64,000 nt of DNA, from the NCBI GenBank assembly GCA_013399015.1, contig VWZX01008606.1:1-64000 (forward strand), read 5' to 3'. Within the stretch, counting starts at the first letter, position 1, and each line of letters opens with the position of its first letter. This DNA comes from Galbula dea (Eukaryota; Chordata; Aves; Piciformes; Galbulidae). Positions 25,401-37,830 of the stretch are shown in pieces. The notes beneath the pieces were generated by a model. It worked only from the letters and a program-made list of their open reading frames with translations, did no database searches and was not told where the DNA came from. Made by a program: the position numbers and the translations under genes.

Positions 25401-28400
25401 AAGGAAATGTCAGGGGAGGCAGAAGTGAGAGTTACTCCATTTGAGGAACAACTGAAATAAAGACAAGGAGAAGCTGGGCTCAGACTTTTAAATGCTAATT
25501 TTCAGGCACAATGCGATGAAATGTCACATCAAAACTCGGGGAAATCTCAGGATTCTTCTCTTGTTCTTCTTGCCTATCTGTATCCAGAAGCTTGCAGTGA
25601 AGAGAATGTTCATCCAAATGCCTTTGCCTTGGCATTGATAAAAATTTCACTGGAAATGATTGTGTTCAGAATTGCTCTGTGATGGTCACACACCACAATG
25701 ATAACAGCCAGCAGAAAACCTTGAGATATAACAGGATGGCTTGCTATTTCATTTATTTGCAAATGCTAGCTGATCTGATCTGGGTGTTGTGAATGTCTCT
25801 AATTTATTCCTTGTATAGATGCTGCTGGTGTGGAATTAGGTAACTTCACTCAAAGAAAACTGTAGCACTTCTTCCAGCAAAACCAACTGGTCTGGTTTTA
25901 TTTTTTCCTTCCCCTTTTCCCTGGTGTTGCTGTTAGCAGAAAAAAAAAAGTTTAAATATTTTTAAAGGACATTTCTAGTGGAGTTTTGTTGAAGGGCTAA
26001 CTGCAGTGTTGTTAAAAACATTTTAGGTACTCAGATTAAATACAGGCTGGGAAATGAAAGCAAGTCAAAAAAAGGAGATTAAAACTGAGTTCAATTTTGA
26101 TGTGTTACTTTATCTGGAAAAAAGGCCATAACTTATCACAAATCTTAAATTAAAAAAGTCAATCCTCCTGCTTTGCTTTATCTTTACAGTGATGAATCTC
26201 TGTTTCTGTGCTTCTTGCAGGTTAAAACTACAGTGCTGTAGCAGATTTGTAGTTTGAATACCATACTACATGTATTTACACTGAGTAGCAGTTGACATTT
26301 TGAATCCATGTCCTTCTATCATATGAACTGCAGAGTTTCAGGCAAAACTGTGGAGTCTATAGAAGTCTGTAGCACAGGGAGAAGTGTTACATTCATAGCC
26401 ACACTGTTTGATTTTGGCAAGACCTTAGGAAATGTAATAGTCTTGCATGTTCAGCTGTAACATGTGCTACTTCTCTGGACCAAGTACAAACCTCAGAAGG
26501 TTTCAAATGCATTTGCACCCACGCTGATTGACACAACCAAGAAATGTTTATGCTAGCAAAGGAGAAAAGTGACAGGCTCTGCAGCATATTGGTATGGTCT
26601 TTGGGACAAAGATCTTAGTATCTCATACTTCCTGCAGATACGTAATGACCTCTTTGTTTGTAGCTTCATCTGCAAAGTAGTGATAACAATACTTACAATT
26701 AAACTGCCTTCAGAGCTATAAAGGGCAATTTGCTTTGTGAAAGCTTGGAGCAGTTCTTGTGACAGTCTGGGCTTGGAGCATTGCAGCCAGCAAGGTTGAG
26801 ATGAGGAGAGCAGAGATTTTAAATTGCTTTTGTACATAAGCTACAACACTGCCAAATGCTGCTTTAAAGCTACTGTACTGGTAGTAAGAGGAGTATTGGA
26901 TGCTGAAGGAAGTTTTTGGCTGATATCAAGTTGCTATGGATCATGTAACATTAGACTGAGAACAGTTTTCAACATCAAGAAATGGAGACTCTTATCAGCT
27001 TTTTCTTGTGTCTTCAGAGTAGACTGTATAGCAGATACTTGCCTTTTATCTCCCTCCTCTGTTTTCTGAGCATGTCTGAGGTGCAGATGTTGGTGGGTTT
27101 CTGGCTCCTGTAAATCTATGGGAATTTCAAAAGTTGACTTATTAAAAGCAAACCAATCCTCTTGTGCATTATGGGTTTTAATATTTTTCTCTGGCACCTT
27201 CCCAAAACAATAGACTTCAAGGACACACCAGGTACTTTCTGTTTACAGGAATATATTTCACTTTTTCAATCAGACGTTATTTTTGTTAGGCTTATGTTGC
27301 TCAGCAAATTGCTATCTGTGAAATTCAAAATGGATTATTTGGTAATTAAAATATTTCAAGTTTATGGGAGAGTTTGAAATCAATATAATATTCTTATTTC
27401 AGTGGAATGGAGCTATATGTCTGTTAGCACAGAATCCTGTAAGTTATAGGGGAATAGAAGTAAAACTAATAGGTGCTTTCCATCTCCTTTGGGATTGTTC
27501 TCTACTGGATTGTACATTTACTACCAGGATTTTTTTCCCCCCTCCATCTAATTTAAATATCACAGGAGATGGACTTTGTAATGTACATATTATTCATATG
27601 CAACTTAAAAAAGCATCTCTCTTCAGTGGAATCATTTAGTGTTACAGCTGTGAGATGCAACACTCCTTGGCATCCGAAATGCAGAGCAGCTTGGCACCTC
27701 TTAGTACTGAGACTCATGGACAGCTGAACACCTTTGGCCAAAGGTCAATGAGGAAGGGATCTCCATAGCAGAGTCAAGGAAAAAGCATATGAAGATTTCT
27801 TAGTGCTCCAAGATAACCTATTCTGAAAGCAGAATGAAAGAAAAACAGAAAAAAAAAAATCCTTTTAGTATGTGTTTTGTTACCATAGTAATTCTTGTTG
27901 TACATTTTATCTAAATGTCACCTGCCAGAGATGTAGCAACTTCTACTTTGAAGAGAAAAATACTTTCAGGTGTATAATTTTGTCAACAGTAATGTTAGCA
28001 TTTATCTTTGCAACTGATAAATATTGTCCAGCTTCTAGTTTTTCATTCTCCCCTAGTGACATTTTTTTAAACCAATATCTTGTAAATGTCAGTATTGTTA
28101 ATTTTACTTCTTGGAAAGGTGAAAGGTTAAAGAGTTATACATTAGGATACAGAAATGTAATAGAAATAAGTTGAAATTTAATGAGACTTTGGATGCTTTT
28201 AACAAAACTTTTTTAGTAAAAAAGGTAATTTCTTTATTGTATTACAGCTTTTATGCCCACAAAAACCTTCCTGTTACATAATCTCTTTGGTTTTGATTAT
28301 TTTAATGAGGAAATGTGTTTGTAATAGCACACAAACTGGCAATCAGATGAAATAGCATTTTAAAATTATGTTGAAAGCTGATGGAAAAATAATAAATAAG

Positions 28401-29134
28401 AAGTAAACTCATTTGAAAATGACTCTGGGGATGTAAAACTCATTATGGTGTGGTAGAAGGTAAGCACTGAGAAAAAGAATATTTCTATTATACCTATTAG
28501 AAAAATAGTCTGAAGGAAAAAAAAGTCTGCAGGGAAAGAATTGCTTGATAATTTGAGGGAATGGTATTGAAGAATGGAATTGGCTACATTTGTGTATCAG
28601 TCACAGGTAGTGACACACACCACTAGGTCAAACAAAAAATTTCTTTCCTTGGTTAGGATTAAAACTTCTTCCCATCTCTGTAATGTCTGCCTCCTTCCTT
28701 TCCTCTAGCATGGCATGACCTAACCCATGGATTCAGGCTTCATAGGAAAGCTGCACAAAGATTGAATACGAAAGATTCTTAAAGGTGAAATAGACAAACA
28801 CCCTTAGTAAAAAACTGTTAATTACAGTTTGTAATGCCATTGTAAGTTTGGAAATGCATTTGAGGGGGGGGAGTATTTCAAAAATCCTATTTTGCTTCTT
28901 AGAGAAGTTCCTAACTTTCACTAGAATAACTTATGTTGGTCTTTGATGCACAAAACAGGGCAGAGATTGATTGGTTATCACAGCATAAAAACATAAACTA
29001 GCAAAAATTCGAAGATTTAATGCAGCTTAAAATTAAAGGATTTGAAGATTTTTTTGCCCTAAATAGAGTATTCTAGAGAGGTTTAAATTTCCAGGTCCCT
29101 TACTAGACATTGCAAATACTGAAGGGCAGGGATG
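19493..29134. other. Noncoding DNA, 9.6 kb without recognised transposon
   Basis: No known repeat family or protein is recognised. Visible features are exon-like segments at 21126-21157 and 23431-23515, a pure 31-bp pyrimidine tract at 22966-22996, and a 155-codon open frame without ATG at 24713-25177. The last is followed immediately by an A-rich run and a small inverted repeat (aatcta/tagatt, 25171-25187). The rest is AT-rich with dense stops. Confidence 0.55.
22966..22996. repeat. Polypyrimidine tract
   Basis: Thirty-one consecutive C or T residues on the plus strand, including a T8 and a C7 run. It is low-complexity sequence. On the plus strand no AG follows closely enough to make a convincing splice acceptor. 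Confidence 0.8.
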
Positions 29135-29469
29135 ACTACAACTACCTGAAAGGAGGTTGTAGTGAGGTGGGTGGCAGTCTCTTCTCCCAGGTGACTAGCA
29201 GATAGGACAAGAGGAAATGGCTTCAAGTTGCACCAGGGGAGGTTCAGATTAGATATTAGGAAAAGTTTTTTCACAAGAAAGGATTATTAAGAACTGGAAC
29301 AGGCTGCCCAGGGAGGTGGTGGAATCATCATCCTTGGAAGAGTTCAAAAAATGTGTAGATTCATTTAATGGGGGACATGGTTTAGTGGTGAGCATGGTAG
29401 TGTTGGATGGGTGGTTTGACTTGATCTCAAAGCTCTTTTCCAATCTTAGAGATTTTGTGATGCTATGAC
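29135..29469 (+). mobile_element. CR1 LINE fragment
   Basis: About 335 bp of ORF2 C-terminal region plus 3' UTR. Landmarks in order are 'actacctgaaaggaggttgt', 'caagttgcaccaggggaggt', 'gaacaggctgcccagggagg', 'ggggacatggtttag' (Asp-Met-Val-stop, the natural ORF2 end), 'tggtttgacttgatctcaaa' and a worn tail 'gattttgtgatgctatga'. It shares its 3'-end type with the copies at 34371, 45236, 46624, 48198 and 55761. Small indels break the reading frame. Confidence 0.93.
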
Positions 29470-29556
29470 TAATGAACAAAAAGAATTAACAGTGCAGAAT
29501 TAACATGATTGACAGCTGGGTACAAGTAGAACAGCATTTACAGAAAACCTGCACAG

Positions 29557-29776
29557 GAGAAAGGAGGATGAACTTCTCCTGTGAGGGTGCCAGAACACTG
29601 GACCAGACTGCCCTGAGAAGTTGTGGAGTCTCCTTCTCTGGAAAGATTCAAATGCACCTGGATGTGACCCTGGGCAACCTGCTCTGGGTGACCCTGCTTT
29701 AGCAGGGGAGTTGGACTAGGTGATCCCCAGAGGTCTCCTCCAACCCCTACCATGCTGGGATTTTGTGATTCTGTGA
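29557..29776 (+). mobile_element. CR1 LINE fragment, second type, head to tail
   Basis: It begins about 87 bp after the previous CR1 and runs in the same direction, but has the other 3' UTR type ('agcaggggagttggactagg', 'tgatccccagaggtctcctc', 'caacccctaccatgctggga', tail 'ttttgtgattctgtgaa'). The ORF2 tail is visible as 'gttgtggagtctccttctct'. The different UTR shows it is an independent insertion and not a duplication of its neighbour. Confidence 0.92.
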
Positions 29777-32700
29777 AATGTTGATTTAAATTTGGTTTTC
29801 TGCATCTGAAAAGAAAACCAAAGAAGGTTAGCCTCAGTACCTAGATGAGAGAGCTGCTTTGGTAAATGTCTAAAGTGTGAACATTCAGTCAGATGGTTAA
29901 ACCTCAGTGTGAAATGTCTGCTATGGATTTTCCTCTATATGTTTCAATTTGTGACAAGAAATGTTGCCCAAAGTATATTGTGCATTTTGCTCAAGGTGTG
30001 CATAAACAAGACATAGGACTCTGCAAAATGTTGTGTTTATCTTTGTAACATTTTTGTGGGGCTTTTTCACTCATGAAGTTTGTCCCTGCTTTATTTTATG
30101 GCTCTGAACTATTTAAGGTGTTGAAAACGTACTGCTTTGATGCTTTCACACATGTAAAACTTTGTTAGGCCAACTTCTCTTTAGTGCTCATTCCATAACT
30201 GAGGTTTAGGATGAAACCCTGTAGTTCTGGGAGGTAGAGGGGTTTCAGCTAGAATGATTTGGGTGATTTAGTTTGTCATAGCTTTATAGCACATTGAGAA
30301 GGGAGTGAATCATTAACCTAGTAAGAAATGGCTTGCTTCCAATGCAGGTGTTCCACTCTTGGGGCCCAAGATTATCCAGCCACTTGTTTTCTGTTCTTAT
30401 ATGTTATTCCTTCAAATCACTTATTCACTACTTTGAGAGCTCTCTGCTCCTACCTCAAAAAGCAAGTTCTGTCCTTCATAATATTCCTGCCCTTGGGAGA
30501 ATCCCTCAGCCAAACTGTCTTCTGAAATGCTTCTGGACCTCTCCAGCCCTGTGTTAATTTTGCCCTTAATGTTAAGGACATTTCCACTTGAGCAGTGGCT
30601 GATGGGCATTTCCAGACACCTCCTGTCCCTCCCTTTCTTATCTTGGCTAATAAGACCACAGCAGAGAAACCCAGCACAGCTAAAAATCAGATGCTTCCCA
30701 TCAGCTTGCCTAGTTGGTTCCCTGATTAATAGTTATGAACAGTAGGTGACTGCAGCTATTTCCCCTTGGGTTTTTTGCATTTAGAAATAGGAATACAAAT
30801 GCTTTGCAGTATTATCTATGGCTACAGCCTGCAGTGATCCTACCAAGAATAATGTAACAATTGAAATAATTTGGAATCAGGATTCTTCTGTTAAAAACTT
30901 TCTAAGGATCACATACCTATCCTCCTATTGAGGAGTCAGTTTTTGCATGGGAGGTTATACCCTTTCATATCTAAAATTACCAAAACCTTTTCTTCTTCCT
31001 TTTGCCTTGTGAATCCATGTATCAGAAACATGATCCAGGAACAAAAATCATTTTGAAAATGCTGGTCTTCTTTCTTTTTCCTCTCCCTGTTTCAGATTTA
31101 ATTATTGCATTAGAAAAGTTACCAGCTAAGGATAAAAAATGTTCCTAGCTATTAAATGTATGATGAGAGTGTTTCAAACATCACAATGATCAGCGTCCTC
31201 TGGGAAATAATCTTATCTCTCTCTCATGTGATTTGATTAAAAAAAAAAGAGCTTAGAAAAAAGGTTTATTGCTGACTAAATGTGGAGACTCATCTGACCT
31301 TTGTGCTTAAAATGTTATTTCAAATCAAATTTATCTGTTAAAGAGCTATATTGTAGGTTATCAGTGCTTAAGAAATTCTAGAGTCTGTACTTGGTATCTT
31401 CACACTGATCTCTCTCAGCTTATCTTCATTCTCTGTCTCAAACCATCTGCTCCTTTCCTGTGGCCATTGTTTTCTGTATTAATTAGTACAGAGTGTCTGC
31501 TGACTAAATAAGGATTTAAAGACTTAATTCCTATGTGCCTAACTGTTTGGGGAAAAAAAGAAAATAGAAAAAAAGCAAAAAATACAGTGATGCTCTTTGG
31601 AATTTGCAATCATTAGTATAAAGCTGTGAGTGCACTTCTGGGTGTTTAGGCAGCTTGAATAATTTAGAGCCTTTATATATAGCTGACTTGTCTCATTTGA
31701 TTTATCTTCTTCACATGGGATTTTGTACTATTTCTGGGTACTTTATTATCACTATTGTCTCTCACATTCGTAATACAGATAGAAGCAGAGAGCAAAGTTT
31801 TGAGGGAGAGGGTAGCATCTGCTTACCATCAATTGATTTAGCAGTAAGTGGTATGTAAGCATGTTTAGCCTTTCCCATTAAACATAAAAATCAAGCTCTA
31901 TGAGGCACCAGGACCTTACTTCTTCCTTTCACCTTGCAGCTTACTATTTTCCCAGGTGTTTTTTCCTGTGTTTCCAAACCAACAGCATTGATGATTGCTA
32001 AAGGTATAGCCCTATACCTATATACTGTATTTGATAATAATCCTTTCTGTTGGTTCTTGTGATCACTTTCCTCCAAGGTGTTTTGTTGGTCATAGCAGAA
32101 ATCTTATGTTAAAAGGAAAGGCAGTATTTGGGTTGTGTGAAAACTTTTAACCTCTTCTGTCATGTGAAAATTATTGGCCATTTCTCTGAAGAAACCTCTC
32201 TCTTACTTGGAGAGAAGCTGCTGCATTGACTCTAACAACAATTAAGACACTAACAAGCTGTGTTGCCCTTGAAAGGGCTGGTGCAGAAGGACTGTACTCT
32301 TGAAATAGATACTGAAGAACATAGACCTGATGTAGTAGGGCCAGGAGTTTTGTCCCAGATTCAAAGAGAAATCTGATTGTTTCTAGTTTTCATGCCTTTA
32401 GTCTATTGTGTTCTTTTGTGATTCCAATAAAACTTTCAGTGCTGTCAAAGATACAGCATTAGAGAGCTAGTGGCTTTTCCAGGACATAGAATACCTTGCT
32501 GCAGCTCTGGTGCAGAGTCATTTTTTTCTCTGTACTTACTGAGATTTCTCTAGAAGGGGCAAGATGGTCATTAGACAGGAGGTGTTGTGGTGTGCCTTTT
32601 CCTTCAGATGCCTTCCTAGATGCCCACAAAATATCCTAAAGGATTCTTGCTCTTTCTTCCTTTATAACTCACACAACTGCATTTCTGGCTTGGTGAGGTA

Positions 32701-34370
32701 TTTGTGTGGAAGACGTGATCTCTGTGGGGGGGTGGGCTGGGATGTGATTCTGCTGTCCTTTGTCCAACAGATCCCAGCAAAGGGCTGAGTAGTTTGACTG
32801 TAGTGCAGTATGTACTGAGAACATGCAAAATTAAAGATCATACTCTGAAACCTGGGAAACTCAGTTTTTCTTCTGTGTGGTTATGTACATACCTGGTAAA
32901 CCAAGAAGTCTGAAAGTCTGGTGTGGAGATTACACTGAATTTTATTTCATGAATTATTTGAGTGAGGAAGCACCAATCAGTTTTATCATTTGTCTCTACT
33001 TTATTGTTCTATCTTTTATTTTTCTAGGGTTTTAAATATTTTATTTTAATTTTATGTTATTATATTGTTATATCCAACAGCCACACCAAATTGCAACTGA
33101 AGGTTATAGATAATTAATTATCAAAATAAAGTTTCATCCTGCCTTTGTCCATACCTAGTAGATATTGCAAATTTGTTGTGTATCAATGTAAAAGCATAGT
33201 TTTAGACCTTGACAGCATTCTTCCAATCTTGAGACAGCCTGTATTTGAAATGTCATAATTAAACCATGTGCTTTCCTTTCAATAACACATAGTGGCTAAA
33301 TCTTCCTCTTAAAAAGCCAAGTTCTTCCATTCACTTCCAATTGCTGGTTCTCAGTGACAAAGTATCATCATCATTGCAATTAAATATTTATCAGACAGTT
33401 CTCTGTGGTCATTTGGATGCTGCAAGGCAGGCAAAGATGTATTTTAAAGGCAGAGTAGCAAGCTATATTATGATAGTATATCAGGCAAATGAGTGTTTGA
33501 TGGGCTGTGTTAACATGAGCTAAAAATAAAATCCCATCTGTTCACCTTTCAAACTACATCAAGACACTGCATATGGATTGTGGAATAATTTAATGAAACG
33601 CAAATGAAAATATGTTTATTTCCATCTTGCCTTAACAAGTGAAACGGGCAACTTGTTAGTAAAGATGGTTTAACAGGCAAGGAGCTGTGTGCTGTTGGCT
33701 TTTCTGGAGTGCAGTAGCACTGCATCCATTTAAAAGCTTGAAAGAGGAGGTATAGAAAGAGATACTGAAGACGCTGTCTCTAATAATCATATAAAGCTCA
33801 AATCTTGATTCCTGGTGCCAAGAGTTGGAATTATTTGCACAACTGAGGATGTCTCCATTAGCATCAGACCTGCAGGATGCTTTGCTTACTGTGATCTTTA
33901 GAACCACTATTTTTTCAGTGCTAATTGTTCTTTTAATTTAATGAGTTCTTTTAATTTATTGGGAGATTATAGTGAAACTTTAGAGCCACGTGCTGATTTA
34001 ACCCAACAAATGAACTGCTCCATAAAAATGCTCTGCTCCAAGGCATGATGTGTGCTCTGCATCATGGCTCAGTGCTGTACAATGAGGAGATAAAGGGAGG
34101 CACCACTGTCTCTGAGCTCTTGAGGATGATGGTGTAGTTTGAAGTCACTGGATAGTAGTTTTTGTGCACTCAGGATTTTTCAAAGCATTTTTGTGCACTT
34201 TTCCAGGTACTTGTATCTTTGATGTTGATGTAATTGTATTCATCTCACTGCTCTGTTGTGTCACAGCCCCTTGAAAATGTTATTGCTTTTGCCAAACATT
34301 TCCTGTTCCTTCTCCTTTATCTTCAGCCAAAGCTCAGCTCTTTCTAGTGAGTTCAAATCACAGATCTCCT
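29777..34370. other. Noncoding DNA, no gene recognised
   Basis: No exon or transposon is identified. A moderately GC-richer patch at about 30320-30760 has several overlapping open frames of 60-75 codons on both strands, none recognisable. An 18-bp duplication lies at 33927-33962. A hairpin with 8-bp arms (taacaagt/acttgtta) around a 10-base loop lies at 33633-33658. About 33030-33075 is almost pure A/T. Confidence 0.55.
33927..33962. repeat. 18-bp tandem duplication
   Basis: The 14-mer 'gttcttttaattta' is identical at 33927-33940 and 33945-33958. The full units are 33927-33944 and 33945-33962 and differ only in their last bases. Confidence 0.7.
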
Positions 34371-34714
34371 TCTGGAGAAGAGAAGGCTGAGAGTAGACCT
34401 TCTTGCTCTCTACAGCTACCTGAAAGGAGGTTGTAGCAAGGTGAGGTTTGGTCTCTTCTCCCAGGTGACAGGTGGATAAGACAAGAGGAAATGACCCCAA
34501 GTTGTGCCAGGGGAGGTTCAGGTTGGATATTAGGGCGACTTCTTCACTGAAAGACTGGTTAAGCATTGATAAAGGCTGCCCAGGGAAGTGGTGAAGTCAC
34601 CATCCCTGGAGGTGCTCAAAAAATTTGTAGATGTGACACTTGGTGGCATGGTGATGTTGGGTTGATGAGTGGACTTGATGATCTTGGAGGTCTTTTCCAA
34701 CTTTTATGATTCTT
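34371..34714 (+). mobile_element. CR1 LINE fragment
   Basis: About 344 bp. Landmarks are 'tctggagaagagaaggctga', 'gctacctgaaaggaggttgt', 'caggggaggttcaggttgga', 'aaaggctgcccagggaagtg', 'gtggacttgatgatcttgga' and the tail 'cttttatgattctttt'. The usual ORF2 terminus is damaged: the Met-Val codons are followed by 'atg' and not by a stop. Compared with the copy at 45236 it is truncated about 160 bp later in the element. Confidence 0.93.
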
Positions 34715-35248
34715 TTACTGGTTTTCTATAACAAAATTAAAACCCACCATGTTGTTTGTTAACTGGAGTTGAAGGGTATGAGATGATTTGGTTTGGTTTT
34801 GAAATAGCTGTGTGAATGAATCCTGAAATTATGAGTTAATTTACCATAAGTAGGTCTCTTGCAAATGAAGAAACAGTTGACAAGGCACAGCCAGGTATGA
34901 AGAAATCACCTTGTTACTGAAAAAAATGGAAAGTATAAAATGTCAAGGGTGTAGGACTTGGAGAAGAAAATGGCTTCTCTTGAGAAAGATGTGCCTTATG
35001 GTTCAGGCTACAGGGGCACATCTTGCTATATCTAGCTCCATGATAGAAAACAAATTCCTGTGTTTGTTCTTGGAAGATGATCTGGATGTGAGTTTAATGG
35101 TATGCTCCACCTGGGTTCCAGGAGAACAGGACCTGTAAGTACACTAAAGGCTATAGGAGCACATACACTCTTTCTGGACTTCAGCTTAGTGGTTCCTGTC
35201 AATAAGGATATTTTAGGGAAAAGGTGTGCTGAGCATGGAAATCAAAAG

Positions 35249-35290
35249 TGGTGGGTGGGTGTATGTATGTATATATATATATATATATAA
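35249..35290. repeat. Compound (GTGG)n(GTAT)n(AT)n microsatellite
   Basis: GTGG-type units (35249-35260) pass into GTAT units (35261-35270) and then alternating AT (35271-35289). The stepwise change of unit looks like successive point mutation and expansion of a simple repeat. Confidence 0.88.
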
Positions 35291-37700
35291 AAATATAAAT
35301 CCTAGTGTTTGCTTTGGTTAAACAGATTGGATTCCCGAATAGCTGAGATGTGTTACAACAGCTCTGAAAATGAAAGCCACTTGTAAAAGCCTTATGCTAG
35401 AGGGGAAAAAACTGTCTGACTTGTCAGATTTTCCAGGTCCCCAAAACCTCTGAAGCCGGTTGACAGGAAATGTAGAGTAATTACTTTCTGTGTCGGTCTT
35501 CAATGGAAGTGTTTCTTGGTGGTTTTCCTTGTAATGAGTTGTCCAGGGATTTTTTTTTTAGGTGTGTGGAGGTACACAATAATATTATGGAAAGTACATA
35601 TATTTTTTTTTTATACTGAAAAAAACCTTCTTGCTTTCTTGCCTTTTGAAAAAGGCATTTTTCAGGAAAAAGGTATTCTCTTGGGTAATTTTGAAAATAA
35701 AAACTTTGAATTTATGTGAAAAATAGTGAGGCTTTATTCTTTGACTTCTGCCCAACTCTAGTTTTATGAAAACTTTGTGATGAAGGATCTCTGAAGAGAT
35801 AATGAATTTGTTCTTCAGCCAACTCCTGTTAAATCATAGCAGCCTATTTTGCTGTTTATTTGCCATGCCTAAGACAAATATCATGTGCATAAGTAGGTAA
35901 TTTAAATAGATTACTAATTTCTGTCTTCTGCTCTTCAAAAAGTTATAAAAAAATCAAAATACATTAGATAAAATCCTAAATTTGTAACGTGAATAGGTAG
36001 AATTTGAGAGCACTTATTTAGTTACCACATGTGCACAGATGTGAAATAAGTCAGAGCCTCCTTATGTGAAATCACTGTTCTTGATTTCATTTTATTTTTA
36101 GTATTTTAAATTCAATAATTGGATATTAACAGAAATGAGAATCTGGCTCCTTGTATCATAGAGTCTAATGTTTCCATCTCACTCCCATTTGTGCTTATGT
36201 GGTAGTTTTCCATTATCTGTGGCTGTCTAATGCTTGGAAGACGTATTCTTTGTAGAATTCTTGCTTCTCCCCAGATGAGAAGCAAGTGGTGAGGTCCACT
36301 AAAGATATTACTGAAATTCCCCATGGAACCTGGGAGCTGCTTCTCATTGTGTCCTTACTGTTGTTATCTTTCCATAATGGAGCTCCAGGAAAACCAGTTC
36401 CAGTGTCTGGATGTGACACTGCAATCGTTAGCAATGCAAACAACTTTTAACCAACTCCTTGTGGTTTTAGAGAGAAATTTAGTCAGGTGTTTGAGTCTCA
36501 GATTCTTGTCAGTCATTTAATATTCATTAAAGGCTTTCAGATGCCAATGCAGATTGCCACTAGAAAAGGCCAAGCATTTCAAGTTTTGGAAGTCAGTCTG
36601 CCAAGATGTAATTGTATCTGTAAGTAAATCTTCTCGTGCGGGAAGTATTGCATTGCTGCCTGAGGAGGGGGGAAGGAAAGAGCAGCCCCTGAGAGGTTCA
36701 CTTCTCATTGTTTCTTCTGTGTTGGTATAGTGATATGGTTTCTTTGTAGAGACAGTTTTGCTATGTTTCTGTGCACTTTAATGCCCCCCTATACAAAGCA
36801 TTATATCACTACTACCCTTGGAATCAACTGCCTTATTTCCTTATGGATGTAAGAGTAGACAGGGCAAGGCAGTCCAAAGATGCTGATGTGACCAATACAC
36901 ATTAATGGTAGCATTGTCCTGTAACAACTAGTGTAATGCACAAATCTATGAGTGTATTATTTTTTGGTTGCTTTTCATAGTAAGTTTTAGTTCATTTTTT
37001 TACCTAGTAAAAAGCTGAAGTTTCCTTTTTAAGATTCATTTCCTCACTTCTTTCTCTTTTCCACAGCTAACCTCTTCAGAAAACTTCATGAATGAAGTGT
37101 ATTCAGTGTATTCCCTTTTCCCATTTTGCTGATGAAGTACAACATTATATTAAAGGTACACAAGCACCAAACACTTATTAAGCTTTTCGAAATTGGAAAG
37201 GTTTTAACTTTTCCACTTACAAGTTTAAAGATTTCTTTTCTTCTGAAGATACATCCAGAAGGAATCTTTTTTCTTTTCTTATACTGTTTCATTTTCCTTT
37301 TCCCTTCTTTTTCCAACCTCACAATTAGAGAATTCTCTTAATGTTTGGTTTTTTTTTCAGATCCAGGACAACTTCTTCTTCATTCTACTTTTCAATATTG
37401 CTTGTTCTCATCTGTGTTTCTTGACCCCTCAGGGGCTGTATGCTAAGCTTTCCTTGCGAGTACTGATGCTTGTTAATGCAGTGGGCTGAATGTATGCAGA
37501 ATAAAATAGATGTTAATAGGTGCGTTACAGTCCCAGAGGTCTTGCTGCTGTCAGGTCGTTCCCCTTCTCTTGTGCTGAAAACATCCTGTCTGCACTGATA
37601 CTCATTTTCCTTCCCCTGAAACAACCAGACTGCAAAATCATGAGAAAAATACTCACTTTTGCCTAGATGAACATTTGTTAAATTCTTTTCTTACCTATAA

Positions 37701-37830
37701 CATACATGACTAAAAATTAGCTGAATATAAGGAATAAGTTGATCTTGAAATGGAACCACCTTAGGTCATACATTTCTAAAAATTAGCTGAAAATAAGGGA
37801 TAAGTTGGTCTTGAAATGGAATCATGTTAG
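37701..37830. repeat. 66-bp tandem duplication, two copies
   Basis: Copy one occupies about 37701-37766 and copy two 37767-37830. Shared blocks all keep an offset of exactly 66: 'catacat' (37701/37767), 'ctaaaaattagctga' (37710/37776) and 'tcttgaaatggaa' (37743/37809). The copies differ at a few single bases, so the duplication is old but recognisable. It has no coding content. Confidence 0.85.
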
